From contig JAQYVY010000009.1 in the NCBI GenBank assembly GCA_030145195.1, positions 1-64,000 on the forward strand: DNA of 64,000 bases, in the 5' to 3' direction. This stretch comes from Desulfuromonadales bacterium. Its GTDB lineage: Bacteria > Desulfobacterota > Desulfuromonadia > Desulfuromonadales > BM103. Positions within the stretch are counted from its first letter, which is position 1; each line of letters starts with the position of its first letter. Position numbers and translations under genes: made by a program. This document shows, in pieces, positions 9,901 through 18,725 of the stretch. The notes under the pieces were generated by a model, which saw only the letters and a list, made by a program, of their open reading frames with translations, had not been told where the DNA came from and did no database searches.

Positions 9901-12900
9901 CAGTATGCCGGGGAAGTTGGGGTTGGGGTTGCCGACCAGTATGGTAATCCGGTGGCCAATGCCCCGATTCAGTTCGTTGCCGGGGCGCCGACAACCTGGA
10001 TGGGTTGGTGCAACGTTGATGATGCCAATCAGGCCAAACTGGACTTACAGTTGGCAACTGACGAAGTGTGTCTTCAGACTTTGCCGAGTTGGGGCGAGTG
10101 TGCCACTTCTGGCAGTATTGTTGGGAAAACCTGGAGTAACGGCGTCGTTTCCGCCGGTGTCGTTTTGGGCAGCTATCCAGATGGCAAATATCCTATCACA
10201 GCCAGTTACGTTGGGGTGGCGCCTGCTCCATCGGCGGTGTCATTTATCGCTTACACCGCCGAAGCAACTCCCGGCGGGTTCTGTGGCGGGGATACGCCAC
10301 CGAGCAATTATTTCACCCTGCTTCGTGAAGACAGCTTGAAGCGTGTTCGTCCGGCGGCAGTTCCGGTCACGGTACGGGCCAAGGCCGAGATGGTCGCTGA
10401 AGGTGTACGTGCAGAAATTGGCAGTCAGAACTTCGATTGCAATAACGAGACGGAAGGCTGTCCGCAAGTTCAAGGTGATCGTGCGTTCGATTTCGCAGAA
10501 CCTGACAGGGTCAGCCTCAGGTTTGCTGGCAACCCGAGTTTGTTAAACGAAACGGCACCAGATTTGTATGAAAGCGAAGTTATCCTTGCTCTTGGCGGCA
10601 ACGATATTGCTATCCATGCCTCCGCCGAGCGGACACTCGATCTCTACAAAAATAGCTGTGAACTCGGGTGCGCCAGCCAGGCGACACCCCAGTTGGTTGA
10701 GTATACGGCAGATTGGACTGTTGCCTATACCGGCGTCGCTATCGACATGCCGGACGCAGTCACGGTCAAGTTGGATGAGGACGGTTATCCCGTTGCCGCT
10801 GTTCCGGTTTCTTACACAATTTTCCCCGTTGACTATGATGCTGTTTCGGCCTCCTTTCTGGTTTACGAGGAAGACTCCCTGACTCATGTGGTCTCAAGCG
10901 ATACCATGGCTACCAATACCGATACGATTCCAAGCGGGTTATGGTTTGATGACCAGAAGAATTATACGGTTCAGGTTGTACTCAATTACAACTGGGGTGA
11001 GTCCGAAATCTGGAGCGACAAGATACCGGTTGTTTTCGGTGACCATCTTATCTCTGGCGGCGATTTCACTGCGACGCGAAAGTACCTTGTTAGCGAATTC
11101 GATTCGACAGTGCCAGCTGGTCTCGGCAGCGATACGCAAGATTTTCATCGGGTTTTCGCCTTCAACCTGTCTGCAAGCGCCAAAGTCAAAGTGTCTTTTC
11201 TCGACGATGAGAGGGTTGAACAATCGATTCTGATCCCAGAGGCTAATTTAGCTGTCGGTGATTATAACTTTGTCGTCGATTATGATCAGATCATCGCTGC
11301 CGGTTTTAGCCCCTTAAGTAACCCGGAATTCTATATTCAGATCAAACAGGTCGATGATGCCAACGGCCAGGTGACCAAGATATCCTATCGCGGTCATCTC
11401 AGTGAACAAACCAGTCGGGCCAAAATGCTCGGCCAGACCATGGTGCACGATGTCATGCTTCAGGCTGGTTCCCTCAACCTCTCCCGCACCGATCTCACGG
11501 TGCCGGGGCGCGGACCCGATTTTGCATTTTCGCGCAGTTACAACAACCAGAACGCTTCCGATGAACGCAACCCGCTAGGCAATGGCTGGAGCCATAGCCT
11601 TGATCTGCGTTTGCGGTTGTTGAATTATGAGAATGGTGGCAACAATTCCGTGCCGGACTGGGTCAATACCCTCAAAGGCAGCTTTTTCGCAAAAAATCAG
11701 ATTCCCACCGCTCCGACTCTGGCGGACTGGAACCAGGTGCAGGTCAACGGTACGGTTTTCAAGCGCGATTCGAGTCGAACCTGGTATGCCCAGCGCGGCA
11801 ACCACGGTCGGCTTGAGGATGTTGTTGATCCAGAATCATCGGTGTTAACCGGTTATAAATTCATCGCCAAAGACGGCACCACCTACACCTATGATCGGTT
11901 CGGCGGCGTGCGTCAGATGCTGGTCACCAACATTGAAGATCGCAACGCCAATGCGCTGAACTTTACTTATGACGAGGTGTACAACCGGCTGGAAAAAGTG
12001 ACTGATGCGGTTGGTCGTGAGTTTGTCTTTGCCTATGAGTCCTTCAGCGTCCCAAGTGAAGACCCGTCGCGCCTGGTCTCGATCACCGGGCCAGATAACT
12101 TGTTGCAGACTTATACCTACGACCTGAACGGTAATCTGCAAGCAGCCCAACGTGGTGAACTGGTTGAGACTTACGAGTATGTGCGGGAGTCGGGGATCAG
12201 CAAAGCCGACTTCAACCTGGTGCGCGCCATCGATGCTAACGGCAACAGCACCCGCTATGTTTATCACGAGCCGGGCGAGATAGATCTCAATCTGTTCAAT
12301 TACCTCCCGGTGGTCAAGGGCCAGGATATGGTCAAGCAGGTGATCTACCCTGATGGCAACGCCGCCACCTTCCAATACAACGGTACCGATAGCAACACCC
12401 GTACCGTCACCGATCTGCGTGGTTTCGACACGCTCTACACTCTCAATGCCCATGGCAACCCGCTCAAGATTGAAGAGCCGCTTGGCAAGACCACCGAGAT
12501 GACCTGGTCGACCAATGAGGGCAAGCCGGATAATGTGATGACCAGCAGAACGGTTGTGGCCGGGACATTGTCTGAACCACGTTCGTTAACAACTTATTTT
12601 GAATACGATGTTAAGGGCAATGTTACAAAGGAGACCGACTCCTATACCAACTTCATCCAGACGACCTGGAATGAGTATGGTCAACCGCTGACTCGTATTG
12701 ACCGCAACGGTGTTGAACAACACTGGACTTACGATCCGGTAATCGCCGGGTGTCTCAATAGTCATGAAGTGGAAGTTGAAGAGGGTGTTTTCAAGCAGAC
12801 TAGTTCCACCTGCTACGCCACCGGAGAAGTGCAAACGGTCACTGACCCGCTCGGTCATGTCAGTCGCACCACTTATGATCTTTACGGCTACCCAGATCTG

Positions 12901-15900
12901 GTCACGGTTGCCGAAAACACCGTCGATCAAGCAAGCACCGACTACGACTACGATATCCGTGGGCGCAAGGTTGCTGAAACAGATCCGTTGGGCAACCAGA
13001 CGACCTATGCCTACGATGATCTTGATTATCCGACAACGGTTACTGCACCGCTGCATGCCAGTTACGCCCTGCCTGCCGGGTCGACCAATATCAAGCTGAC
13101 CGACTACGACGCGCTCGGCAACCTGTTGTCCGAGATTGACCGCACCGGCCTGACGCTGACCTACAGCTATACGCCGCGCAACCAGGTGAAAACAATTACC
13201 CGCAGCGCCAGCGCCGCCAGCTATGGAGTGAAGGCCTTCGGTTATGATGGCAACGGCAACCTGACCAGCGAATCAGACTGGAAGGGGGTGGCCACCAACC
13301 ATAGTTACGATGCGCTCAACCGCCGCGATAGCACCACCAATCGCCTCGGCGACAGCATGAACATGGGTTACGATCTGGCTGGCAACCTGACTCAGGTGAC
13401 TGACTTCGAAGGTCGGGTCACCGATTACGAGTATGACGATCTTAATCGGCAGACGAAGGTGATTCAGCCGCAACTGGCGAATCAGGCTGTGCGTGGTGAG
13501 ATTGTCAGCACCTACTATCTCGAAGCCGAGCCGAAGAGTAACCTTGCAACAGTCATCGACGCCGAAGGCAACCTCACCAGCTTCGAATACAATGGTCGCT
13601 ACCAGAAGAGCAAACGCACCAACGCCCTGTTCGATGCGTTTGTCTGGCAATATGACGATGCTGGCAACCTCTCTAAAGAGATTGACGAAGAGCTTAACGA
13701 GACGCGCTACGAGTACGATAAGCAAAACCGGCGCACCTTCACCTATCGCACTCTCGATGGTCGCGAATTCGTCGCTGCAAAAGTACAGTACGACGCCGCA
13801 GGGAATGTGACCTCTGTCAAGGATGCCAACCAGAAGATTACGACAAGTCTTTACGACGAGTGGAACCGTCCGTGGCAGATGATCAGCCCGATTGATGCCC
13901 ATGCCGGTGTTAGCTACACCACTGCAACCGAACGGGATGGCGAGGGCCGTGAAGTCAAGATCACTGATGGCAACAACAACCCGCGTACTTTCGAGCGTGA
14001 TGCTCGTGGTTTGGTGACCTCCGCTACCGATGCCGAGTCGCAGTCCACCATTTACAGCTACGATACCAACGGCAATGCCCTTACCGCGACCAACGCGCGT
14101 GGTTTCATGACCCGTACCGGTTACGACGCCGAAGATCGCAAGCTGCTGACGATTGAAGCTGAAGGAACGTCTGAAGAGCGCACCAGCGGTGTTGTCTTGT
14201 ACGACAAGGTCGGCAACTCGCTGCAGGTACGCGATGGCAACGGCAACATCTTTGTCACCGAGTACAACGATCTGAACCTGCCGTGGCAGCAGTACGATCC
14301 GGCACCGTTTGATGCCAACTTTGTTGAAGTTCTTTACGATAAGAATGGTCGTGCGACCAGCGTCACCAACCGGCGCGGTCATACCACGACCACCAGCTAC
14401 GATGCCCTCGGCCGCGTCGATACGGTCACCGATCCGGCACCATTCGCTGCCCAGATCGTTGTCACCACTTACGACAAGGTCGGCAATGTCCGGACGGTGA
14501 AGGATAAGCGTGGCATCGTCAGCGAAACCATTTATGACGATCTCTATCAGGCAACCGAGCAGCAGCGTGATGGTATTCGTATCGTCACTAACGAGTACGA
14601 CGATGCCGGTAATTTGACCGCTACGGTCGATGCCGAAAACAACCGGGTGGAGTACGCCTACAGCAGCCGTAATCAGCCGGAGAGGATGACTTTTGTTAAT
14701 CCAGACGGCACAGATTACTTCACCGAACGGTTCTACGATGGTGTTGGTAATCTGGTTACCCACAGCAACGAAGAAGGGGAAGTTGCTACCACCACCTACG
14801 ATAAGGAGAACCGGCAGAAGACGATTGAGTTTGCCGGTGAGACGACTGAGAACGTTTATGACGAGGTCGGTAACCTGATACAAGTCATCAAGCCGAAGCT
14901 CAATGGCAGCGTCATGGCCTACGATGGCCTCAACCGTCTGACCAGCGTCACCGAAGGTGGTCTGCTGACGACCATCTATAGCTATGACGCCAACAACAAC
15001 CAGCTCTCCCAGGCCGATCCGCTCGGCAACGTCGTTGAGTTCACTTACGACGAGCTGAATCGCAAGAAGCAGCACATCCAGAACAAGGCGAGCGGCAACT
15101 TAGTGGTCAACTATGACCTCTACGACGCCGAAGGCAATCTGACACAGATGACTGATGCCAAGGGGCAGCTCTTTGGTTATGCGTACGACGAACTAAATCG
15201 TCTGACCCAGATCGATCACCCACTTGAGCTCACCACGCCGTTTATGGCTATCGACAAGGTTGAGACCGTCTATGACGCGAACAATAACGTCGCAACCATC
15301 ACCGAAACCAAGCAGATCAACGGCGGTGGCACCCAGACCGATACCACCGTCAACGTCTGGGATAATTTTGATCGCTTAACCAGCAGCACCCAACGCGGCA
15401 TCACTCTCAGCTACGGTTACGATTACAACGGTAACCGCACCAGAGTGAGCACGGTCAACGGTAGCACGACTTATGGCTTTGATCATCGTAACCGCCTCGA
15501 AACGGCGACTGTTGGAGTCGAACCGAATCTCGAAGTAACCAGCTACAGCTACACTCCCGATGGCTTGACCGATACGATCACTTACCCGAACGGGGCCAGC
15601 GCCGACTACGCCTACCACCCGACCAACCGGGTGCAGTCGATCACCCACACCGACAGTGGTGCCGTCACCATCTCCAGCTACAGCTACACCTACGATACCA
15701 ATGGTAACCGCACTGAGCAGATTGAAGTGCAGGGTGGGGCAAGTGAAACCACCGGTTACGTTTACGATGATCTTGATCGGATGGAGAGTTACACCGTTAC
15801 CAGTGGTGTCGATACCACCATCACCGGCTACACCTTCGAAGGGTATAACCGTAAAACTGAAACTGTTGTCGTCAATGGCAGCACCACGGTTGATAAGACC

Positions 15901-17517
15901 TATCACTATGACGAAACCAACTGGCTGAATACTCTGGACGATAACCTGACCTCGGCGGTTATCAGCTATCAATACGATGCCAACGGCAACACCACCTTCA
16001 AGGCGGATAGCAGCAAGCCGGGTGAAGAGACCACCTTCACCTACGACGTTTCCAACCGCCTGGTGCAGACCGAGCAGAACAGCTCCGTCCTTGGCCAGTA
16101 CGATTACAACTCTCAGGGGATGCGGATTCGCAACTATGGCAGCGAGCGTGGTGATGTTGATTACTTCTACGATGATGGCGCGGTGTTGGAGGAGTACGTC
16201 GCCGGTGCCGGTGGTGGCTTGCTGGCTCACTATCGCTACGGTAATCGGCTCTTAAGCCTTGAGACCGGAACGGAGACGCAGTATTACCATCACGAGGCTC
16301 TGGGCAGTACGGTGAATTTGACGGGTGACGATGGCCTGAACAAGGTCAGCTACAGCCTTGATCCTTGGGGGCATATTCGTAATCAGCTTGGAACCACCAT
16401 TAACCGGCAGATCTTTACCGGGCAGGAGCATGATGAGAATACCGGACTGATTTACTTTGGCGCGCGGTATTACGATCCTGATACGGCGCGGTTTATCAGC
16501 CAGGATAGTTATCTTGGGGAGGCGGGGACGCCGCCGAGTTTGCGCCGGTATTTGTATGCTTATTCGAATCCATTGGCTTATATCGACCCGGATGGGCATA
16601 TAGCGATTTTCTTTGATGGAACCGGAAAAGATAAGGACAATCATCGCCTCGCAAAAACGAATATTGCGAAGCTTTATGAAGCTTATGGCGATGGAAAGGC
16701 TATATACAAGGAGGGTGTTGGGAGTGATTGGTACACCATGTACGCGCTGGGCGGTGTGTCTGGAGCGGGCGGCTCTTCACGACTTGATAGCGCTTTTGAA
16801 GAATTTGTTGATGCTTTTAATGCAGCTGATGACAAAAACAAAGTTATCGATATTTTTGGATTCAGTCGTGGCGCGGCCTTGGCCAGGGCTTTTGCCAATA
16901 AGATCAAACACGAAGGGATAGATGATCGTTCAAAGCTGATCGGCTATGAAACCATAACGGAGGAAAATGAGGATGGAACCGCCCGGATGGTCAAAAAGCC
17001 GATTTACGGAAAGTTCGAAAATGTAAAAGTTCGCTTTATGGGTCTTTTTGATACGGTCGCTTCTTTTGGTGTTCCTGGAAATGATGTTGATTTTGGATAC
17101 GACATGTCTGTAGACGAGACCTTTGTCAAAGAGACAAGGCATGCTGTGGCTCTTAATGAGTATCGTGGTTTGTTTGATTTGCAGTCTGTTGCCAAGAGCA
17201 AAGCTGCACAGTTCCCCCTAAATGTTGTTGAAATGGGTTTTTGGGGCGCGCATTCCGATGTTGGTGGTGGGTATAAGGATGATAATGGTGGCAAGTCAAA
17301 TGAACTGGCTAATATACCTCTGAACTGGATATATAAAGAGGCGGAAAAGAGCGGCGTTACCTTAAAACCGTTGGATAGAGAGGATACGGTTTTGCCTGAT
17401 ATCGGCAATCTCTCATTGAAAGAGTTGTCGGAAAAGTATATTCATGATTCTAGGTCTTTCTTCGGAAGGTGGGTGGGTGATTATGAAAGGGATGTTTTCT
17501 ATTCTGGTAACAAGTAG
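7000..17517 (+). CDS. Giant exported Rhs/YD-repeat protein with C-terminal DUF2235 (Tle1-like) lipase domain
   Basis: 3505 residues. Order: signal peptide (1-23); coiled coil (30-170); transglutaminase-like domain (about 214-361); bacterial Ig-like domains (about 821-1088); Rhs entry segment (about 1468-1541); long YD-repeat shell (about 1618-3084); Rhs core 'GLIYFGARYYDPDTARFISQ' ending 'YIDPDGH' near 3200. A variable tip of about 305 residues follows, with 'FFDGTG', 'GFSRGAALA' (Ser about 3289), 'LFDTVAS' (Asp about 3351) and 'GAHSDVGGGY' (His about 3418), the signature of DUF2235/Tle1 phospholipase effectors. ATG 7000 has a near-perfect AGGAGGTGG box. The transglutaminase-like domain has Asp258 where the catalytic Cys should be. 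A TTG mini-ORF (6868-6903) precedes it. The next gene overlaps its 3' end and may encode immunity. Likely a polymorphic antibacterial toxin in a protective shell. Confidence 0.9.
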   Translation: MITRILAWFLGVFLLFASCPVFAGQTGLEKGLNGSLKDGDRIIQQLKSRISDGKPVQHQLEQLTFLVDDLEATHLLMQERYRLRLAQANDLGDKASERQAAMAESYRQAMDELLSLLGQLQRDGVADINLLEQIENLLEQIENLLQQFTPQQQLPVHGLLPYQHLNYSQTTPTISLMVEPAYRSGQTTYVSADLQGSPEAPISKEITDQAKAIAALAGSQNWDPVAIYEWVKNNIETEWYFGAMKGAEETLRQGSGNDADQAALLVSLLRASGYPARYVRGVIEFFPGIDAVKSLTGIDDPVEIGEFFRKAGIPYQSVMNGAVIENFQVEHVWVEAFVPYANYRGAMADDQGKIWLPLDTSIKVVGYTETGSLDLYSEVGNPLSTIRDDYLSTSQTLSPVEYLQQEVETFLTSVAPGTIFADALHDRILKSENQHIIPGTLPYKEITITGEYSALPQELIHTVRLLAASSAPESLPIFDIVFPVYHLSNQKVVVSFEPETVADQEIINSWAGLDNTPAYLVRLRPVLMVNGERLIVGQEGLASGAVFDFSVTLNSPSGSSGYTNQVLTGYPYVMGIVAQDAVLPEAVTLENTVIDLLHGVALNYIFQWNQAEQELAELLNLQTVRPLPTVVSLSGMVEVTELLGEPQDVTWRGLFMDADLRVVETSVRKVFADERDKTFMQLSALQGSVLEHRLFEEAFGVESISTAKLFGLANASAISILDINAANVDAVVPILPYADNVKTDILDAVAQGMTVQIPANMLTVQDWTGFGYVKENRATGEVGYMLSGMTAGGMTAITPKRWTFPHIGAFEAPYSLQSNNDPVAAVSIHKVYGTDYMTGTAGEQMSEPLAVLVRDIEGRPVAGAEVTFTILSGGGAFPEAQQSLMVTTDDRGLAWTLPKLTLGPNIMADPTTYTADGYEYASYARENRVTAALANGTHLLQPFVAIALPGIPAQMARLTTQVSGTILQYAGEVGVGVADQYGNPVANAPIQFVAGAPTTWMGWCNVDDANQAKLDLQLATDEVCLQTLPSWGECATSGSIVGKTWSNGVVSAGVVLGSYPDGKYPITASYVGVAPAPSAVSFIAYTAEATPGGFCGGDTPPSNYFTLLREDSLKRVRPAAVPVTVRAKAEMVAEGVRAEIGSQNFDCNNETEGCPQVQGDRAFDFAEPDRVSLRFAGNPSLLNETAPDLYESEVILALGGNDIAIHASAERTLDLYKNSCELGCASQATPQLVEYTADWTVAYTGVAIDMPDAVTVKLDEDGYPVAAVPVSYTIFPVDYDAVSASFLVYEEDSLTHVVSSDTMATNTDTIPSGLWFDDQKNYTVQVVLNYNWGESEIWSDKIPVVFGDHLISGGDFTATRKYLVSEFDSTVPAGLGSDTQDFHRVFAFNLSASAKVKVSFLDDERVEQSILIPEANLAVGDYNFVVDYDQIIAAGFSPLSNPEFYIQIKQVDDANGQVTKISYRGHLSEQTSRAKMLGQTMVHDVMLQAGSLNLSRTDLTVPGRGPDFAFSRSYNNQNASDERNPLGNGWSHSLDLRLRLLNYENGGNNSVPDWVNTLKGSFFAKNQIPTAPTLADWNQVQVNGTVFKRDSSRTWYAQRGNHGRLEDVVDPESSVLTGYKFIAKDGTTYTYDRFGGVRQMLVTNIEDRNANALNFTYDEVYNRLEKVTDAVGREFVFAYESFSVPSEDPSRLVSITGPDNLLQTYTYDLNGNLQAAQRGELVETYEYVRESGISKADFNLVRAIDANGNSTRYVYHEPGEIDLNLFNYLPVVKGQDMVKQVIYPDGNAATFQYNGTDSNTRTVTDLRGFDTLYTLNAHGNPLKIEEPLGKTTEMTWSTNEGKPDNVMTSRTVVAGTLSEPRSLTTYFEYDVKGNVTKETDSYTNFIQTTWNEYGQPLTRIDRNGVEQHWTYDPVIAGCLNSHEVEVEEGVFKQTSSTCYATGEVQTVTDPLGHVSRTTYDLYGYPDLVTVAENTVDQASTDYDYDIRGRKVAETDPLGNQTTYAYDDLDYPTTVTAPLHASYALPAGSTNIKLTDYDALGNLLSEIDRTGLTLTYSYTPRNQVKTITRSASAASYGVKAFGYDGNGNLTSESDWKGVATNHSYDALNRRDSTTNRLGDSMNMGYDLAGNLTQVTDFEGRVTDYEYDDLNRQTKVIQPQLANQAVRGEIVSTYYLEAEPKSNLATVIDAEGNLTSFEYNGRYQKSKRTNALFDAFVWQYDDAGNLSKEIDEELNETRYEYDKQNRRTFTYRTLDGREFVAAKVQYDAAGNVTSVKDANQKITTSLYDEWNRPWQMISPIDAHAGVSYTTATERDGEGREVKITDGNNNPRTFERDARGLVTSATDAESQSTIYSYDTNGNALTATNARGFMTRTGYDAEDRKLLTIEAEGTSEERTSGVVLYDKVGNSLQVRDGNGNIFVTEYNDLNLPWQQYDPAPFDANFVEVLYDKNGRATSVTNRRGHTTTTSYDALGRVDTVTDPAPFAAQIVVTTYDKVGNVRTVKDKRGIVSETIYDDLYQATEQQRDGIRIVTNEYDDAGNLTATVDAENNRVEYAYSSRNQPERMTFVNPDGTDYFTERFYDGVGNLVTHSNEEGEVATTTYDKENRQKTIEFAGETTENVYDEVGNLIQVIKPKLNGSVMAYDGLNRLTSVTEGGLLTTIYSYDANNNQLSQADPLGNVVEFTYDELNRKKQHIQNKASGNLVVNYDLYDAEGNLTQMTDAKGQLFGYAYDELNRLTQIDHPLELTTPFMAIDKVETVYDANNNVATITETKQINGGGTQTDTTVNVWDNFDRLTSSTQRGITLSYGYDYNGNRTRVSTVNGSTTYGFDHRNRLETATVGVEPNLEVTSYSYTPDGLTDTITYPNGASADYAYHPTNRVQSITHTDSGAVTISSYSYTYDTNGNRTEQIEVQGGASETTGYVYDDLDRMESYTVTSGVDTTITGYTFEGYNRKTETVVVNGSTTVDKTYHYDETNWLNTLDDNLTSAVISYQYDANGNTTFKADSSKPGEETTFTYDVSNRLVQTEQNSSVLGQYDYNSQGMRIRNYGSERGDVDYFYDDGAVLEEYVAGAGGGLLAHYRYGNRLLSLETGTETQYYHHEALGSTVNLTGDDGLNKVSYSLDPWGHIRNQLGTTINRQIFTGQEHDENTGLIYFGARYYDPDTARFISQDSYLGEAGTPPSLRRYLYAYSNPLAYIDPDGHIAIFFDGTGKDKDNHRLAKTNIAKLYEAYGDGKAIYKEGVGSDWYTMYALGGVSGAGGSSRLDSAFEEFVDAFNAADDKNKVIDIFGFSRGAALARAFANKIKHEGIDDRSKLIGYETITEENEDGTARMVKKPIYGKFENVKVRFMGLFDTVASFGVPGNDVDFGYDMSVDETFVKETRHAVALNEYRGLFDLQSVAKSKAAQFPLNVVEMGFWGAHSDVGGGYKDDNGGKSNELANIPLNWIYKEAEKSGVTLKPLDREDTVLPDIGNLSLKELSEKYIHDSRSFFGRWVGDYERDVFYSGNK
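7384..7440 (+). repeat. 21-bp tandem repeat inside the Rhs gene
   Basis: Two exact copies of a 21-base unit (7384-7404 and 7405-7425) and a third decayed copy encode the heptad NLLEQIE in the coiled-coil region. In-frame gain or loss of a unit would change coiled-coil length by one heptad. Confidence 0.8.
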
Positions 17518-17971
17518 GTTGGAGAATTTGTTTTTTTTGAACGGGCGAAAGGACGTTTTTCGAAAAAACGCAGGTTATCTCCTTAGTTTAATGCTCTTTC
17601 TTATTAACATGACCGGGTGCGCAAACACGGCGCCCTATAATGTAATGATGCATAATTCAGGAGTTGCCGATTTTAGCCATGCAGTGATTGTCTTTGGTCA
17701 GAAACAGATCTCCAGTGGATGGGTGTCTCCAGGTAATTCTAAAACCAGTATAGACCTGACTTCTTCGATCCCGGAAAAAGCGATTGTTCGTTGGCGACGA
17801 GGCGAAACGAACTCTTTCGAAAAAGAAGTTGCGGTGAAAAGCCAACTGCCACCGAGGGCTACCAATGAATATTACACACTGGTCTTTGCTGTTGACGAAG
17901 ATGAAAATGTGCAGTTTAAGGTGGTTCTGTGTATGCGAGACTTCCCCTGTCCGGAAAAATATGCGAAGTGA
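17483..17971 (+). CDS. Small lipoprotein, candidate immunity protein for the Rhs lipase tip
   Basis: 162 residues from ATG 17483, overlapping the Rhs stop by 35 bases. A hydrophobic segment ends in the lipobox 'INMTGC', so the mature protein is a lipid-anchored periplasmic protein of about 115 residues. It is beta-rich with late cysteines (VVLCMRDFPCP). Known Tle1-family lipases are paired with a downstream periplasmic or lipoprotein immunity protein, and position, size and anchor fit that role; no family was recognised by sequence. The start is uncertain: TTG 17528 with GGAG just upstream gives a shorter signal peptide. The base composition is visibly more AT-rich than the Rhs core, as in exchanged toxin-immunity cassettes. 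Confidence 0.65.
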   Translation: MKGMFSILVTSRLENLFFLNGRKDVFRKNAGYLLSLMLFLINMTGCANTAPYNVMMHNSGVADFSHAVIVFGQKQISSGWVSPGNSKTSIDLTSSIPEKAIVRWRRGETNSFEKEVAVKSQLPPRATNEYYTLVFAVDEDENVQFKVVLCMRDFPCPEKYAK

Positions 17972-18111
17972 AATAAGAGGGTACGCTGGTAACTAACGTA
18001 ACTTACTGAAAAAGGTGGATGATCCTGCCGTGGAACGGAAGCCGATCCCCAAGAGTCAACAGTCAGAATTTAGAAGTGTCGCGTAAGCAACATCAGTTTT
18101 AACGATCGTTG

Positions 18112-18248
18112 ACAACCGCATACACCAAGCAAAAAGCAAGGCACGGGATGGTAGCATATTCCTTTGCCGGGTTACGGTGGTTTCAATGAGTTGTGGCGAT
18201 GGCGAGTCCGGCGATGTTAAGTCCCCAATGCTTGGTGTATGTGGTTGT
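18112..18248. repeat. Long inverted repeat (20-bp arms) with structured 97-base spacer
   Basis: Arms 18112-18131 and 18229-18248 are complementary at 19 of 20 positions. The spacer contains a further GCCGG...CCGGC pair, so the transcript could fold into a two-level hairpin. It fills most of the 313-base gap (17972-18284) between the lipoprotein and the next gene. No open reading frame or transposase is present. It could be a MITE-like relic, a structured RNA or a recombination site; none is proven. Confidence 0.6.
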
Positions 18249-18284
18249 TAGAGATTTATGAGTTGTATGGAGGAGTTTTACCTC

Positions 18285-18644
18285 ATGAAAACATTGATGA
18301 TTTCGTTATTGATACTTATTGTTTGCACTTCGTTCGCCTTTGCGACCGATCTGGAGGGTTACACCTTTCTCAAGATATCTGGATCGGATGCCCGCGCCGT
18401 GGTGGAAACACCGCAAGGTGAGAAGCAGTTGGTTTCTCCCGGAGACATGCTCGGCAAGGCAAGGGTGACGGAAATTACCGAGAACCGGGTGATGCTGGAG
18501 CGACCGAGTAAAACCGGGCCGGAAGTGCTGATTGTGCGACTAAAAAACGGTAAGCAGAAGATTGACCGGCTACAGAAAATGCCGGTGAAGCGTAAAGTGG
18601 TTGTTGCTGAACCAGACAAGGCGAGTGCGCAGTTCGGTTACTGA
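18285..18644 (+). CDS. Small exported protein with a GspC/PilP-like domain
   Basis: 119 residues: signal peptide to about residue 20 (CTSFAFA), then a compact beta domain 'AVVETPQGEKQLVSPGDML' followed by 'ARVTEITENRVMLERPS'. This pattern (a setting value, then G-D-x-L, then V-x-E-I-x-x-x-R-V-x-L) is that of the homology region of type II secretion GspC or the pilus protein PilP. ATG 18285 has GGAGGAG upstream. It lies between the Rhs module and the giant secreted protein and may help one of them reach the surface. That role is inference only. Confidence 0.6.
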   Translation: MKTLMISLLILIVCTSFAFATDLEGYTFLKISGSDARAVVETPQGEKQLVSPGDMLGKARVTEITENRVMLERPSKTGPEVLIVRLKNGKQKIDRLQKMPVKRKVVVAEPDKASAQFGY

Positions 18645-18713
18645 TCAGTTTTATGTACCTATGAGTTTATGAGTCATGTTCGGGGGGACTATGAAATGCA
18701 ATGCTATGTTTAC

Positions 18714-18721
18714 GGGGGGGG
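18714..18721 (+). repeat. Poly-G tract (8 G) directly upstream of a start codon
   Basis: A run of eight G lies 4 bases before ATG 18726 and itself serves as a crude ribosome-binding sequence. A second run of six G is at 18682-18687. Homopolymers here can change length by slippage and alter translation. Confidence 0.6.
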
Positions 18722-18725
18722 TCCG

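Noticed and set aside
13273-15075. 600-residue open frame on the minus strand inside the Rhs gene
   Set aside because: It is created by the codon bias of the YD repeats; its repeated Val/Ile/Gly content mirrors the repeat and it has no start signal.
18193-18225. Fluoride riboswitch-like GGCGATGGCG
   Set aside because: Only the first few bases match; the pseudoknot partners are missing and the downstream gene is not a fluoride exporter or related enzyme.
18095-18260. Integron attC-like recombination site
   Set aside because: The arms and length fit loosely, but the 3' end reads GTTAGAG rather than GTTRRRY and the 5' end has no matching RYYYAAC at the right distance; no integrase or cassette array is nearby.
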